Below the pieces are notes generated by a model that was not told where the DNA came from, searched no databases, and saw nothing but the letters and a program-made list of their open reading frames with translations. Positions 1 to 11,896 of a DNA stretch of 64,000 nt are shown in pieces; positions within the stretch are counted from its first letter, which is position 1, and each line of letters starts with the position of its first letter. The translations under genes and the position numbers were made by a program. This DNA is from Rhizophagus clarus (lineage: Eukaryota > Glomeromycota > Glomeromycetes > Glomerales > Glomeraceae): assembly GCA_015698045.1 (NCBI GenBank), contig BLAL01000216.1, positions 1 through 64,000 of the forward strand, given 5' to 3'.

Positions 1-2443
1 AAATTTGTACTAAGTAATCATCTATTATTTATACCTTTGGGAGAATATTCATTTCTTCTTTAAGATTTTGTTGTAATTCTTCATAAGAATTATTCGTAAA
101 CTTGCTTTTAAAGACCATACTCATTGTTTTGCTACATGAACCCAACAAGTAATTACAGCATTTTTTACCTAATTAATAACGTGATGCGCCCAGTTCGCTG
201 TTGAATATTTTCGCTTCATTATTCTTCAAACTATTACTTTTAAAGACCGATTAGTATAAAAGGCATTATCATAGCAACCCGGAGGTAATCAGACATCATA
301 AAACTTTCCCGGTGGCTAATGGGATTGGTATTACGTGACCATGTCTTTGGTTTCTCAAAGTCTTTCCAGGTTTGATGAAAATCATTTTCTCCTTCTTGGT
401 GAAAATAATTCACAAGTTAATTTGAGTAGACGCCCGATCTTTCCCGCAGTAACATGATAAATATCTTGTGGTGTTTGTAGATGTCTTTCTCTTCTTAAGT
501 TCATCTAAAATACTAGGCCGTAATTTCAATCCATATTCCCTACTAAGTCGTTTTTTTTGAGCAATAACCGTTTCAGCAGATATTAAAGAAAAATTCAGAA
601 TCCGTCAAATGATGATATCGAGAAGTTAAAGCCATATCTTGAGTAAAATCAGTGAAATGAATCTTTACTTATAGTGCAACTCCTACACCCTTTATTAGCA
701 TTTTGTCGCAGTACACCAGCCAAGTCATTGCCTTGGGGTAAGTCAGCTGTTACAACTCCTATACTTGCAATTACCCAAACATCTTGTCCTTGTATATTCA
801 TTACTTTTCCCTTTTCAAGTTCCTTCATTTCGGAAATAAATGGTTTTACAAACTCATTAAAATCACCACCGAATGGGACGAATCCAAGAACAAAAGTGAT
901 TTTTGAGCAACTTCCTTTGATGACTCGGCATGTTTCCAAATTGTATATAAACCCTCCTAATGAATGATAAACATTTCGGTATGTGCCGAAATCATCGTAA
1001 TAAAGATCCAAAAATAGCTTGTAGACTTTCATGGAAGGAGATGGTGGTGGCCTTGTTATGATATAGTCGGCAGGGTGTTTATATGAAAAATCTACACTAC
1101 GAATGCGCCATTGACGATCGTGTTTATAAATTATTTCAGTGATATATAATAATGTTTCTTCGGGAATTTGATTATACTGAAATATCATCATCACATTAGC
1201 TTTTTTAGAAATTTGTGATATTCCTATTGTTTGAACTGATAGGTCTTGTAACCAACTTCGCCAGTAAGAGAACGATTTTGTCTTAGTGCCCCTTTAAAAA
1301 GTTCCAGGTAAATCATTATAATAAAGAACTTTTTGGATTCTTAACCGATATTGTTTATCAACTTCATTTATTAATATTGCCCTTAATCTGCCAAGTTGCA
1401 GTTGTTCATTATTGTCATTATCATAATAATAAACAAATTATCACATTTATATGTCTCTATTAGATATTTATTAAAAAAAAAACAATAAAATTATATTATA
1501 TTACAAAATCACAAAGAAGAATAAACAACAACAAATATGATCTTTACCTTGTGATATTGTTAATTGTTCTTGGCCGAAAGAGGCGATTCTGCCCACAAAG
1601 TTCCATGCCAGAATTCAGATTTTGTTTCTGAATCAATACCAGGACAAAATACATGTTATTGACTAATGATGGATTATTAAGGACATACCAAATGATATCA
1701 TTTATTGAAAGTTGATATGATATCTTTGAGTTTTTAGAAGTTGATGGTGTTTTTTTTGATGAAATTGGGACGGATTTTGCAGATATTGGGAGAAGAGGAA
1801 GATGTTGCCTCCATGTTCGAAATCTTCGGATGTTTCTCACGATATGGTTCCTATCGAATTCTTGACTCATAATAATATCAACAAGATCTTCGTATGCTTT
1901 TGTTGAGATATCATGTTTATGAATCCAACAAAATAAAGCAGCAGTAGTAAAATCTTGGAAGTATGGTGCAAAATTACCATTAAAATTTGGTAAATTGCTT
2001 TCATCTAGTGCTCTATCAATGAATATTTTTTCTTCCGATGAGGGATTAGCACGATTATTTTGTCCGCTATCTGAAGATGATGTTGTATCACTTTCTGACT
2101 CTTCACTTTCTAGAGATGTTGTTCCTGTATCACTATTATAATCATCATATTCTTCATTTTCTGAAGATGCTGTATAATTATCATCATTTTCTGACGATGT
2201 TGCATAAACATTATCATTTCCTGCATCCTCATAACCATCATATTCTTCATTTTCTAATTGCATATCAACATCATGACAATTATTTCGTTGTTCATTACCA
2301 TCATCGAAATTTATTTCACCGTCACTACCATTATCATCATTTGGTGGTGCTATTATTATACCTTGTGGTGGTTGCCTTTTAAAATTATTTCGAATACGAA
2401 AAGGTAATGTAACAGTATCCCTTCGTGCTCTATTTCGCAACAT
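1..2443 (-). pseudogene. KDZ/Plavaka-type transposase, decayed and truncated by the window edge
   Basis: Reads right to left. The N-terminal part (2443-1544, 299 codons open) is an acidic Ser/Asp/Asn-rich leader followed by a region resembling the conserved N-terminal module of fungal Plavaka proteins (residues ~165-300, with FCWIHKHDIST and LPLLPISAKS). A second stretch (1194-649) carries the catalytic-core signature: FLDLYYDDF with the first acidic residue, then FVLGFVPFGG, MKELEKGKVM and TADLPQGND. A third (roughly 640-250) carries SHRESFMMSDYLR in fragments. These motifs are typical of KDZ transposases, which cut and paste large DNA transposons. Frames change at ~1540, ~1300 and below 650, and in-frame stops occur (for example TAA near 1293), so this copy is inactive. 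Family placement is from memory of motif order. Confidence 0.8.
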
Positions 2444-2813
2444 TTGTTAATCAAAATTAAATTCTCAATTTTTATGAATGAATTTTATTATTTTGCTGCA
2501 GATATACTGACTGAAATATATGTATGCGCCAAATGGATAATACACGAACATTCGGTTTCATCTTAATATGCATTTTTCCCAATAAGGATAATCAAAATAC
2601 ACAAACATATATGAAGTTCGAACACAACAGATTAATAGAAATATCACTTAAATATGCATTTGAAGTAATGTAACACAATCATATATCGTCGATACACAGA
2701 TCAATTAGTGATTATCATCGAAGTCGTAGTCTCGTAGATGTTTATTTTTGTTTTATTTAATTATTGATATTTTTATGTATTTTATTACTTTTATTGTTTA
2801 ATATTTTATTATC

Positions 2814-2847
<34 letters not shown>

Positions 2848-3340
2848 AAAACTTGTTACGTTAATTTTATAATTACTGTATAAGTTATTTTCGAAACTTA
2901 CCATCAATTTGAAGAACCAGTTACTATTAGAAATAAATTTCTAAGTGAGAAATCCTTAGGCTAGTAAAATAATAGAAAAGGATATTATCTTATGACCCTT
3001 ATGACCGTTTTTTAAATACAAATTTATCATTATTACCTTATTTTAAGTATTGTCAGTCAGTCCGTTAAGTAGAAACGAAAACTATTAGAAACAAATTTGA
3101 ACGTACAAGTTAGATAGGAGCCAATTAGTTCGCATTCCATGATCACCTAGGTGATCGTTTTCCTTGAACCCCTCATACTATCTAACAATCTTGTAAGTTG
3201 TATCATTAAAACTTTGTTACCGGTACCAGTAAACAGGGAGCGCAACTTACCAAAAGGTTGAATTTCAGCAAAAAAAATTTTGAAGTTTTGGAAAAGAATA
3301 AAAACGTAAAGGTTATAAAAGATTCTGGGTCCGAGATTGA
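2444..3340. other. AT-rich spacer with poly(A) tract
   Basis: No gene seen. It contains an uninterrupted run of 29 A at 2814-2842 and A/T-rich unique sequence. This is probably the 5' flank and end of the KDZ element, but I could not place its terminal repeat. Confidence 0.5.
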
Positions 3341-3351
3341 TTTTTTTTTAT

Positions 3352-4035
3352 TTAGGAGATTTTTTTTTTCATTCAGGAGATTTTTTTTTTTATTCAGGAG
3401 TTTTTTTTTTCATTCAGGAGATTTTTATTATTCACGAGATTTTTTTTATTCACGAGATTGTATTAAAGCAATTGAAGAATTTTGACACGAGTATTCATCG
3501 CTAAGCGTGAGAACCAGTACTTTTTTAACATAGTATAATAAGAAAAACCAAATTTAGTTTTAGTTTTAAGTAACATAGTATAGCAAGAAAAACCAAATTT
3601 AGTTTTAGTTTTAGCAAGTTTAGTTTTAAATGGCCGAACCATCTGGAAAAAAAATATATTTTTTTCCCACCGCACAAAAAAATTTTTTTCATCTGACCTG
3701 CATAAAAGATTTAGTAAGCCAGAAAAGAACCCCTTTAGCCCTTAGCTATAGTTGGAAGTTTATTGAATAATCAGTTCAGAAATTTTCCATTCTCGCAATG
3801 GTGATTGCCAAATCTAATTCTTATAAAAGATTCTTATCAGAGTGAAGAAGATCTATATGTTAAGAAACACTTGAAAAGTTTTAATAATATAACTCACAGT
3901 ATCTGTAGGATGAGGATATTATCACTATACTAGTAGGGTACATAGAATAACCAATTTATTTATATCATATCTAGAATTTAAATTAATATAATATCTCACG
4001 TTATTAGCAAATAATAAATTCAATTTTTTTTGCTA
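3352..4035. repeat. ~700 bp direct repeat, copy 1
   Basis: It begins with degenerate T-rich units containing ATTCAGGAG or ATTCACGAG, then unique sequence with an internal ~55-nt duplication around AAACCAAATTTAGTTTTAG. It ends in AT-rich sequence with ATCTAGAATTTAAATTAATA. The order recurs nearly unchanged in copy 2, with about 5-10 percent differences by eye. Confidence 0.85.
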
Positions 4036-4055
4036 TTTTTAAAATTTATAATAGA

Positions 4056-4757
4056 TTTTTTTTTTTTTTCATTCAGGAGATTTTTTTTTTATTCAGGAGT
4101 TTTTTTTTTTCATTCAGAAGATTTTTTTTATTCACGAGATTTTTTTTTATTCACGAGATTGTATTAAAGCAATTGAAGAATTTTGACATGAGTATTCATC
4201 GCTAAGCGTGAGAACCAGTACTTTTTTAACATAGTATAGTAAGAAAAACCAAATTTAGTTTTAGTTTTAAGTAACATAGTATAGCAAGAAAAACCAAATT
4301 TAGTTTTAGTTTTAGCAAGTTTAGTTTTAAATGGCCGAACCATCTGGAAAAAAATATATTTTTTCCCACCGCGCAAAAAAATTTTTTTCATCTGACCTGC
4401 ATAAAAGATTTAGTAAGCCAAAAAAGAACCCCCTAGCCCTAAGCTATAGTTAGAAGTTTATTGAATAATCAGTTCAGAAATTTTCCATTCTCACAATGGT
4501 GATTACCAAATCTAATTCTTACAAAAGATTCTTATCAGAGTGAAGAAGATCTATACGATGTTCATTTACTTCTTTAGCAGGAAAAGATTAAGAAACACTT
4601 GAAAAGTTTTAATGATATAACTCACAGTATCTGTTGGATGAGGATATTATCACTATACTAGGGTACATAGAATAACCAATTTATTTATATCATATCTAGA
4701 ATTTAAATTAATAATATCTCTCGTTATTAGCAAATAATAAATTCAATTTTTTTAAAA
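4056..4757. repeat. ~700 bp direct repeat, copy 2
   Basis: Head-to-tail copy of 3352-4035, separated from it by only ~20 nt. Differences include an insertion near 4556 (TTCATTTACTTCTTTAGCAG, absent from copy 1) and several point changes. It carries no coding signal beyond short ORFs shared by both copies. Confidence 0.85.
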
Positions 4758-5400
4758 TTATAATCAATGTACAATTCGATCAGTTGAATGACGATAATCA
4801 CTAATTAGTTGAATGACGATAATTACTATAGATAGTAATTGTGTCAGATTTCATAATAATACTTACATCCGATTTCTAAATAATATTTCCTTTTTTATAA
4901 ACAATATAATTATTGAATATAATTATAATATCTTTACTAGACGGTACATTTAATTACAATTTTATAATAATATATTATTATACGAAAAATATACTGAATT
5001 TTTGAATTGTGATATTAACGGGTTTCTTAAATATTCTGATTAGACACGGAAAACATTCTTCAAATTAATTTACCAATAATTTAAGAATCAAATATTTATT
5101 GTAAATTTATTATCTTAAAGCAAAAAAAGTATTCAAGAATCTATTGTTAAAACCATAATTAGTATATTACATAAAAAAGAAATCTGAAAGACGATAAAAA
5201 TTTACATTTTGAAGCTTCTTTGTATATGCGCCAATGATAATGAATTTTTTTTTTTTTTTAATAAAATTTTCAAACATAATTTTGGCTGCTATCAACAATT
5301 ACTAAATTTAAAACATATAATTTTCGTACATATTTTAGTTAAAAGTCATCAAAGTGATCAAAATCACAGTGTTAAATGAAACTAGAAGTATTTATTAATT
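4758..5400. other. AT-rich spacer, nothing recognised
   Basis: Very AT-rich unique sequence with two close copies of a GTTGAATGACGATAAT motif near 4783 and 4808. No gene, RNA or mobile-element end was seen. Confidence 0.4.
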
Positions 5401-5407
5401 AAAATAG

Positions 5408-5608
5408 CTATAAAATAAAAATAAAAATTAAAATAATAAAAAATCCCCAAACAATAAAATATGCAGAATTTTCTAAAAGATTATCGTATTTCTTTTCTAA
5501 TTCATATGATTTATCTTTCCATTTCCTTTCTTCTTTGTCTTTTTGACGATAAGAATGACGCTGGAAATAGGTCTTTCTCGTCCTTTTTCTTGATGGTGGT
5601 GGTGACAT
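5408..5608 (-). CDS. Small basic protein with C-terminal membrane segment, doubtful gene
   Basis: ATG-initiated 66-codon frame. The first ~45 residues are strongly basic and helical (Lys/Arg/Glu-rich). The last ~18 are a hydrophobic segment, FIVWGFFIILIFIFIL, that could anchor a tail in a membrane. The AT-rich background makes hydrophobic Phe/Ile runs easy to obtain by chance, and there is no homologue I recognise. It stands alone with no introns visible. It could be a real tail-anchored microprotein or noise. Confidence 0.25.
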   Translation of the reverse strand: MSPPPSRKRTRKTYFQRHSYRQKDKEERKWKDKSYELEKKYDNLLENSAYFIVWGFFIILIFIFIL

Positions 5609-5639
5609 GCTTTAATTAATTGACTGCGCGTTGAATTAA

Positions 5640-7130
5640 TAAAAAAAATTTAAACCGCTGCTTTGGTTTTTCTACATAACTTATCAATAAGAAAATAAAT
5701 TAAATTATTACTGTATTAAAGTTAATAATTATAAAAGAAAAGAAAAAAATTTTATAAATTCGTACCTAAAAAAAAATTTCTTCCACTATGTTGGGGTATT
5801 AAAAAAAATAATCATTTTTTTATCTTTATATACAAAAAAAAGATATAATAGATCATATTTAATCGAACGATCAAGCATTACATGTTTACGTAAAAAAAAT
5901 TTCGTGTAAAAAAAATTCATGTAAAAAAAAAAATTCATGCATAACCAAACCGTGTGAAAACCCGTGTGAAAAAAGTTTTTTTATTAACGATAAAAAAAAT
6001 TCATGCATAATATTTTATTTTCATTACAACAATAAAAAAAATTTTTAATTGCTCATTCTTTAGTACCCGTTTGCTACTAGCATAACTAGTACCCAGATTG
6101 CACGACGAGGACGTCGGTACTAATAGCAACCCAAAAAAAATGGTTACCAGTTACACAACGTCCATCGTGAGATGAAATGGTAAAATGATCTACCAGTTGC
6201 GCAACGCCTATTTCTAGAATGGTAACCGTTTGTAACTGTAATAAAAAAATCAACATTTTATAAAAAAACTGTGAATTGTGGGATTGAAGATTGAAGTATG
6301 CAATTACGAACATTCGACTATGTGTATATATATATAATTATATATATATTTTCCTATTTTTTTTAAATTTTATATAATAAATATTATGTGAACGCTAAAA
6401 CGAATTCGCGTATTTGATAATTGATAATAATTAAAGTAATTTTAATTCGTAAATAATAGAGCTGGATTTCAGATCGTAAGGTCGAAAGGATCATTAATTT
6501 ATGAAATCCGGTATTTTTAGGAGGATTGTATAGATTTGTATAATAATAACAAATGCGATGAGATAAATATATGGCATGCAATATACTAAAAAGTCGAATA
6601 CACTATACAAAATAATTTTTTTTTAATATCTTTGCTAATCTATAATAATTAAGCGAAATAAAATTTAAAAATAAATAAAATACTACATATTAATAATTAC
6701 TTTTTAAATACAATGATTGATTATAAAGAAAATCTTCCATATTGTCTGTAAGTTTCTAAATCATAATACCCCTTAAAATTTTTTTTATCTCATATAAGCC
6801 GGGTTATGTAAGTTACCACGGTCCACGGTTGATTTGGGTTATGTAAGTTATCGCTTGCATTTCGGTCTACAAATGCCCCTTAATTTTTTTTTTCGGGAGA
6901 ATTATATTCAGAAAAGTGGCATTCAGAGAATGGTCCGACAAGGCATGATTACAAATAAACAGGTTCTTATACTGGTGATCGCGGTTTAATGCTAGGTCAG
7001 ATATAAATACAATCTAGGATTTTTCTGATCTGATTATTGTATAAATCGTAACTCATCAAAACTCTACTCCTTTAAATATGGGCCGACCAAGTAATATTTG
7101 AATACTTTTTGATTCCTTTTTTTTTTTTTT
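5640..7130. other. AT-rich intergenic stretch
   Basis: Poly-A and poly-T tracts, repeated TTCATGTAAAAAAAA/TTCATGCATAA motifs at 5880-6010 and a TA dinucleotide run near 6326-6350. Only short open frames without coding character were found. Confidence 0.4.
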
Positions 7131-7134
7131 TTTT

Positions 7135-7329
7135 TTGAATTACTTTAATGCCATCTATATAATAGAATCGAATACGAAATCAAAACCCACGCAAAGTTGC
7201 GCAGAAACTGCTCAAAGTCGGAGAATTAATCATGCTCGAAAAACTATAACAAGAAAAGATAATGAAATTAACAATGATGATGATATTAGCGACGAAAACG
7301 ATGAGAGTTTTCTCAGAAGTCAGCCATAG
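7135..7329 (+). CDS. Short acidic frame, possible orphan exon
   Basis: A 64-codon open stretch lacking ATG at its start (TTG). It has a Lys/Arg-rich middle (RRINHARKTITRKDNE) and an acidic tail (NNDDDISDENDES), a composition like low-complexity exons of local genes. It precedes the 45-bp minisatellite and may belong to a gene spanning to ~7734 or to a relic. No domain is recognised. Confidence 0.2.
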   Translation: MNYFNAIYIIESNTKSKPTQSCAETAQSRRINHARKTITRKDNEINNDDDISDENDESFLRSQP

Positions 7330-7435
7330 AAATCTTATTTTATGAATTTAATGAATTTTGCATTTTTCTTATTTATAATTGATTGAAGATATTAATTTTT
7401 ACTTAAATAAACAATAATAAGACCTTTCCAAAGAT

Positions 7436-7735
7436 CAATAGAATCCCCTCCGTGGTCGTCAAGAACAAGAGAGAGACCTTCAGCAGAATCCCCTCCGTGG
7501 TCATCAAGAACAAGAGAGAGACCTTCAGCAGAATCCCCTCCGTGGTCGCCAAGAACAAGAGAGAGACCTTCAGCAGAATCCCCTCCGTGGTCATCAAGAA
7601 CAAGAGAGAGACCTTCAGCAGAATCCCCTCCGTGGCCGTCAAGAACAAGAGAGAGACCTTCAGCAGAATCCCCTCTGTGGTCGCCAAGAACAAGAGAGAG
7701 ACCTTCAGCAGAATCCCCTCCGTGGCCGTCAAGAT
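7436..7735 (+). repeat. 45-bp coding-compatible minisatellite, 7 copies
   Basis: The core GAATCCCCTCCGTGG starts at 7441, 7486, 7531, 7576, 7621, 7666 and 7711, exactly 45 nt apart, with 1-3 differences per copy. Because 45 is a multiple of three, one forward frame stays open and would encode a 15-residue repeat (KNKRETFSRIPSVVI or close variants). The reverse strand is also open through the array. GC content is far above the surroundings. Whether it is translated is unknown. Confidence 0.9.
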
Positions 7736-7927
7736 GAAATAGAGAATAGAGAAAGAGTTAAAAGAAGAAGAAATGAAAGAGGAAAAGACGACGATGATGA
7801 TGATAACTATTCTGGTAAATCTTGTTAATAAAATATTTTTTTCATACATAAATATCTTCATTTGTTAGTTATTAATATACGAATATGACGTCCAGTTTCC
7901 CCTCAGTTCGAATCGATGACAAACTAA

Positions 7928-8782
7928 TTGCAAATCTGCAATTGGTTAGTCGAAAATCCGGCTATCCTACAATTAGCCACCCAAATGCTAAATATGAAAG
8001 ATACATCACAATTAGCACCGGCAGTGCACGCATCATCCACATCATTCGCATCATCTGAACACGTAAACCACGTAAGCATTTATCGTATTCCTTGTATTGA
8101 TTACATTGTTGTGACTTGATAATTTTCATGGATATCAAAACTTTTTTATTATTATTTAGGAAAAGTACCGTCTGATTGACGAGGAAATTAAATGTCTTTT
8201 TTTAAGATCGCGCTTCCCGCCATACCATCTTTTTGAAAAACTTGTAAGAAAAGTTTTTCCCGAATTGGAAGCCTACAGTAGCACGGCAAGATCAATCATA
8301 GATCGATGTAGAAGATCTTTTTCCGATTATAGATACCAACTTAGGGTGTCGATCGAAGAATTAGTGCGAGAATTTCAAAGTAAATCGGAAAGGTAACCAA
8401 TATAATCTTATTGTATTTATAATTGTATTTATAATTAGTAGTGTCAATATGAATTTCATTCTTTCCTCTTTTTTTTCTCTTTTAAAGAAGAGGAACCACG
8501 GTTTCTGAAGTTGAAATTAACGATTTCATTTCACGTGATGTCGTTATTAAAAGAATTTTTAACCGGTACTTTACTGCGGTTGATGTCTCCGAGATACCCG
8601 AAATAACAATGAACAAACTGATAGAATTCTCAAAAGAATGTTTTAATATTGCATGGGAAGGAAGGGATGAAACAAATACCAGGGTTTTTTATGACCAAAT
8701 AAAAACCCTGGATAAGAATACGGAAGTTTTAGAAATCCCATCTCGTAGTGGGAGGAATTTTGCTAGCTCACTGAAATTTTAA
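7928..8782 (+). CDS. Unknown multi-exon gene
   Basis: At least three exons read through in one phase: ...-8071, 8160-8392 and 8488-8782 (TAA). Donors are GTAAGC at 8072 and GTAACC at 8393; acceptors are TTATTTAG before 8160 and TTTTAAAG before 8488. The second exon encodes a basic, helical, Arg/Phe-rich segment (FEKLVRKVFPELEAYSSTAR). The third has a charged segment ending SGRNFASSLKF. The 5' end is unresolved: ATG at 7886 opens a different frame, and the frame used by exon 2 has a TAA just before 7928, so another upstream exon or decay is likely. No domain is recognised. It lies 0.4 kb upstream of another unknown gene in the same direction. Confidence 0.55.
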
Positions 8783-9218
8783 AAAATAAAAAAAAAATGT
8801 ATTTTAAAAAATGCAAATTGCTGTGATAGTAAATATTTTTTGTATATTATTGATGTGTACTTATTATGATGCGATGATATATAAGTTAATATCATCATTG
8901 AGAATTCTTTTTTTTTTAGCGAGTCACAAATAATAAATATAGGTGGTAATTACGGATTTTACGGATATGGCATTACGTAATTAACCTCTATTGGAATGTA
9001 TATATAATGTAGATCGACTATTGGACGTTATAATGAGTATGGCATAAAATGCCACATCATGCCATTTTAATTATGTCAATATAATGTAATTACGTGGAAA
9101 TATTTACATTAAAAAATGAAAATTTGTTTTCTTTCTTAAACTTATTACCTCACTTTCTTTAAATTTATTACCACTTTCCTTATTACCTTCCTCCCTATAA
9201 ATTTTCTCTATTCCACAA
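8783..9218. other. Intergenic region between two same-strand unknown genes
   Basis: AT-rich, with short palindrome-like ATGCCAC/TGGCAT motifs near 9040-9070. A pyrimidine-rich stretch at 9150-9215 just before the next ATG resembles a fungal promoter/5' leader. Nothing else was seen. Confidence 0.35.
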
Positions 9219-10675
9219 ATGTCTTCCTCAACAAGTATAATTAATGTTTAATTTATTATATATTGTGTAGTATGATCGGTATTTTTTTACTGATTTTTTT
9301 TTTAAAGACACAGGCGATAAAAGAGAAGATAACAATGATGATGCTAAAAAGGTTAAAAAGATTAAGAAAGGTATAGTATTATAATATTATGAAGAGTTTG
9401 CACTGTTAGTTCATTCTATTAATGTTCATGTTTTGTTAAATTCTACTAGATAATGATGAACTTGCGGCAACTGTCACTGATAAATTAAATACAAACGTAT
9501 TCAACCTTTCATTTGCATTATGGAACATTTTACGAGGAACCGATGTGAAAACATTTACAATGAACATTGATACCGGTTTGATACAGCTTATGAAATCAGG
9601 CGGTGTATTACACGTTCGATCAGCAAATGACTCTACTAGTACTCTTGAGACGAAAGCAAATGAGGTTTCAATTCCGTATAATTTTAGTCGAATAGGTTCA
9701 GATAACCGAAAGGTTGGAGATCTTGGAATTAAAGTTGAATACTTTAATAAACCTGTTAAATTACTTAATACTGCTGCTGAATTAGTAGCTAAAGATCTTT
9801 ATCGGCTTCTTCAGTACAGCGACAGACTTCCAGACAATCCACCTTCCCGAGATAATTTGATCTTTAAACATTCTGAAGATTATAGAAATCGTCTCATAGA
9901 ATACTTAAGTTCTATTAATCATAAGGATGAATTTTCTACCTTCAAAGGTGCTATTTCAATAGACTTAAATAAAATGGAAAGTACCTCTTCTGACACAATA
10001 ATTATTGATGAGGCAGATGCTACTGGTAATGATTTTGGATTTTTGGAAGAACAAACATATTCATTAGAGTCTCTTTTATCTGTAAATAAAGAAGAAAGAA
10101 ACATCAAATTAAAAGAAGCTATAAAAAATTTATCATCGCGCGTCTGGTATTCGATCAATAGTCTGGTGAAAGATACAATTTCCCAAGAAGTCGTTCGAAG
10201 ACGCCAACTTAGATTCCTTGTTTCTATGGTACGTTCATATAGGACATTGGAACTATTTTGCGCTTTAAAACCTCGTAAACAAGGCCAGACAATCAAGTCA
10301 CAGGTTACAAAAAAGATTTTAAAGGAGAGCAATGGCCGATTAGACGAAAAGGATTTAACGTTGTATTTACAGAGAGGATTCCGAATCGAAAGGGTATTAA
10401 ATTCCATTGGAGTTAAATGGAATATTTTAGATGCAATTGACAACCTCACTCCTTGCTTTTTTACTAGTACTATTAATGGTTGTCAAAATTTCGAAATTTG
10501 GCTAGAAATAATTCTAAGCAATGAAGTGATCTCGTATAATGAAGCAGAAATTAGATATAAACAATTTAAGGCAACCTTGGCAAATGAAAGAGTCATGTGT
10601 ATGAAACAGGCGTGTGGGGACTGTGGAGTTGAATTTCAACCGCCAAGCGTAAAAGAATTTAATTTTGATTTTTAG
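9219..10675 (+). CDS. Unknown three-exon gene, ~427 residues
   Basis: Exon 1 is 16 nt (9219-9234, ATG, donor GTATAA). Exon 2 is 9308-9370 (acceptor TTTAAAG, donor GTATAG). Exon 3 is 9450-10675 (acceptor TTCTACTAG). The three join in one frame: a short Ser-rich start, an Asp/Lys-rich linker, then a ~380-residue mainly helical region. The C-terminus holds a CGDCG pair and ends in VKEFNFDF. I recognise no domain. The long clean frame and perfect splice phasing argue for a real gene. The last ~40 nt of coding sequence and the stop are duplicated immediately downstream. It could be a host gene or the product of an uncharacterised repeat family. Confidence 0.7.
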
Positions 10676-10744
10676 ATAAAAAAAGCAAATTTCAACCGCC
10701 AAGCGTAAAAGAATTTAATTTTGATTTTTAGATAAAAAAAGCAA
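10633..10744 (+). repeat. 56-bp tandem duplication spanning a stop codon
   Basis: The segment from TTTCAACCGCC through the TAG stop to AAAAAAAGCAAA is repeated exactly once with a 56-nt period (the TTCAACCGCC motif is at 10635 and 10691). The two copies are almost identical, so the duplication is young. It leaves the upstream protein unchanged. Confidence 0.9.
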
Positions 10745-10924
10745 ACTTAATATTTTTGTATACTTTAATGTAAATACTGTATCAATATAAATATAGCAAT
10801 ATAGCAAGCATTTTATTGCAATTTTAAGAATCAACGAATAAATAAATTTTCATATTTTATTGCAGAAGAAAAAATTGGAATAAGCTATAAGTTTGTTTAG
10901 TGACGATGTTAATATATAGTAATT

Positions 10925-11895
10925 TGAACCGTTTTTTTTATGCTTGTAAAGGAGATTTTTTTTTCTTTTTGTAGACGGCCAATTTATCAGTTATTTGGAC
11001 AGAACTTCTTCAACAGGAAAAAAAAAAAAATTTTTTTCAATTAATTGACCATTACAAATTGTTCGGGTTTCCTTTTTTTTTAAACTAAATGTTCGTTTTT
11101 TCCCTTTTTTAGGCAATTTTTCGGTGATATCAACAAGTAAAAAAAAAAAATAATAATAATTAAAGTCTTTTTTTATATTTAACGGACATTATTAAACGTG
11201 TTCTCTTTTTTTAGACGGGTTTTTCAGGTATTGGGTGGGATAAGTAAAAATTTGTTTTTTTTTAGTTTTTTTATTTTAACGAACATTCATTTTTTTTTCC
11301 TTTTTTTAAATAATTTAATTCTTTGCTGAATTCTTTCTGTAGGTCGCAACTTCGGCACTTGGATTGAATTAGATTTCTTTTTTTATAGGCAATTCGGCTC
11401 CTTGATGGACTTAAGCTTTTTTTGTGGGTTTCCGCTTGGCTTCTTGGATAGGATTTGAATTTTTTTTGAAAGTATTTTAATACAACTTAGGCCCTTTCTT
11501 GGACTGGAATAGACTTTTTAAAGGACTTCTCACATCAGCTTCTTGGGCTTGAATGTTTGATCTCTTGAATGTTTGATCTCTGCGTTTTATAGGAACTCGA
11601 CTCTTGGATGTTGTAAGCGGAAGTGATTTGATTTCTTTAACTGGTGAAAGAAACGTTACTACATTTTGTTTCTTTGATTTTTAGGAAATCAGTCTCCTGG
11701 ACAATAATCGAATAGGAGAGAGAATTATCTTATTTCTTTAAATTGATTAAAAAACATTACTAACATTTTTTTACTTTATTTTTAGAAATTTGGTCTCTTA
11801 GATGATTGACTTTTTGAATTCATGCTAAGTGTATTGCTACTGTATATTTTTTGGAAATATTTATTACTATTTCTACTTTTTTTAGATTAATTTCG
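10925..11895 (+). repeat. Forward array of intron/exon-like units
   Basis: Repeated blocks end in a T-rich tract plus TAG (after ~10974, ~11113, ~11213, ~11342, ~11388, ~11684, ~11785, ~11884). Each is followed by 25-45 nt of higher-complexity sequence and often a GTAAAA donor-like motif. Motifs such as TCTCCTGGACAATAATCG and CTTGGATT recur in diverged form. It is not translatable as one frame. It is the degenerate relative of the clearer array at 25.9-28.0 kb. Confidence 0.5.
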
Positions 11896-11896
11896 G

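Noticed and set aside
2077..2382. Forward open frame rich in His/Tyr.
   Set aside because: It is the antisense shadow of the acidic Asp/Asn/Ser-rich leader of the KDZ transposase.
3352..4757. Pair of LTRs of a retrotransposon.
   Set aside because: The copies are separated by only ~20 nt, lack TG...CA ends and have no primer-binding site or coding region between them.
6086..6313. Reverse-strand 75-codon frame with GVAQLVDHF.
   Set aside because: It has no ATG-supported context, sits in poly-T/TA-rich sequence and shows no domain or splice signals. Treated as chance.
7436..7735. CRISPR array.
   Set aside because: The repeats are contiguous with no unique spacers, and the genome is eukaryotic. 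It is a minisatellite.
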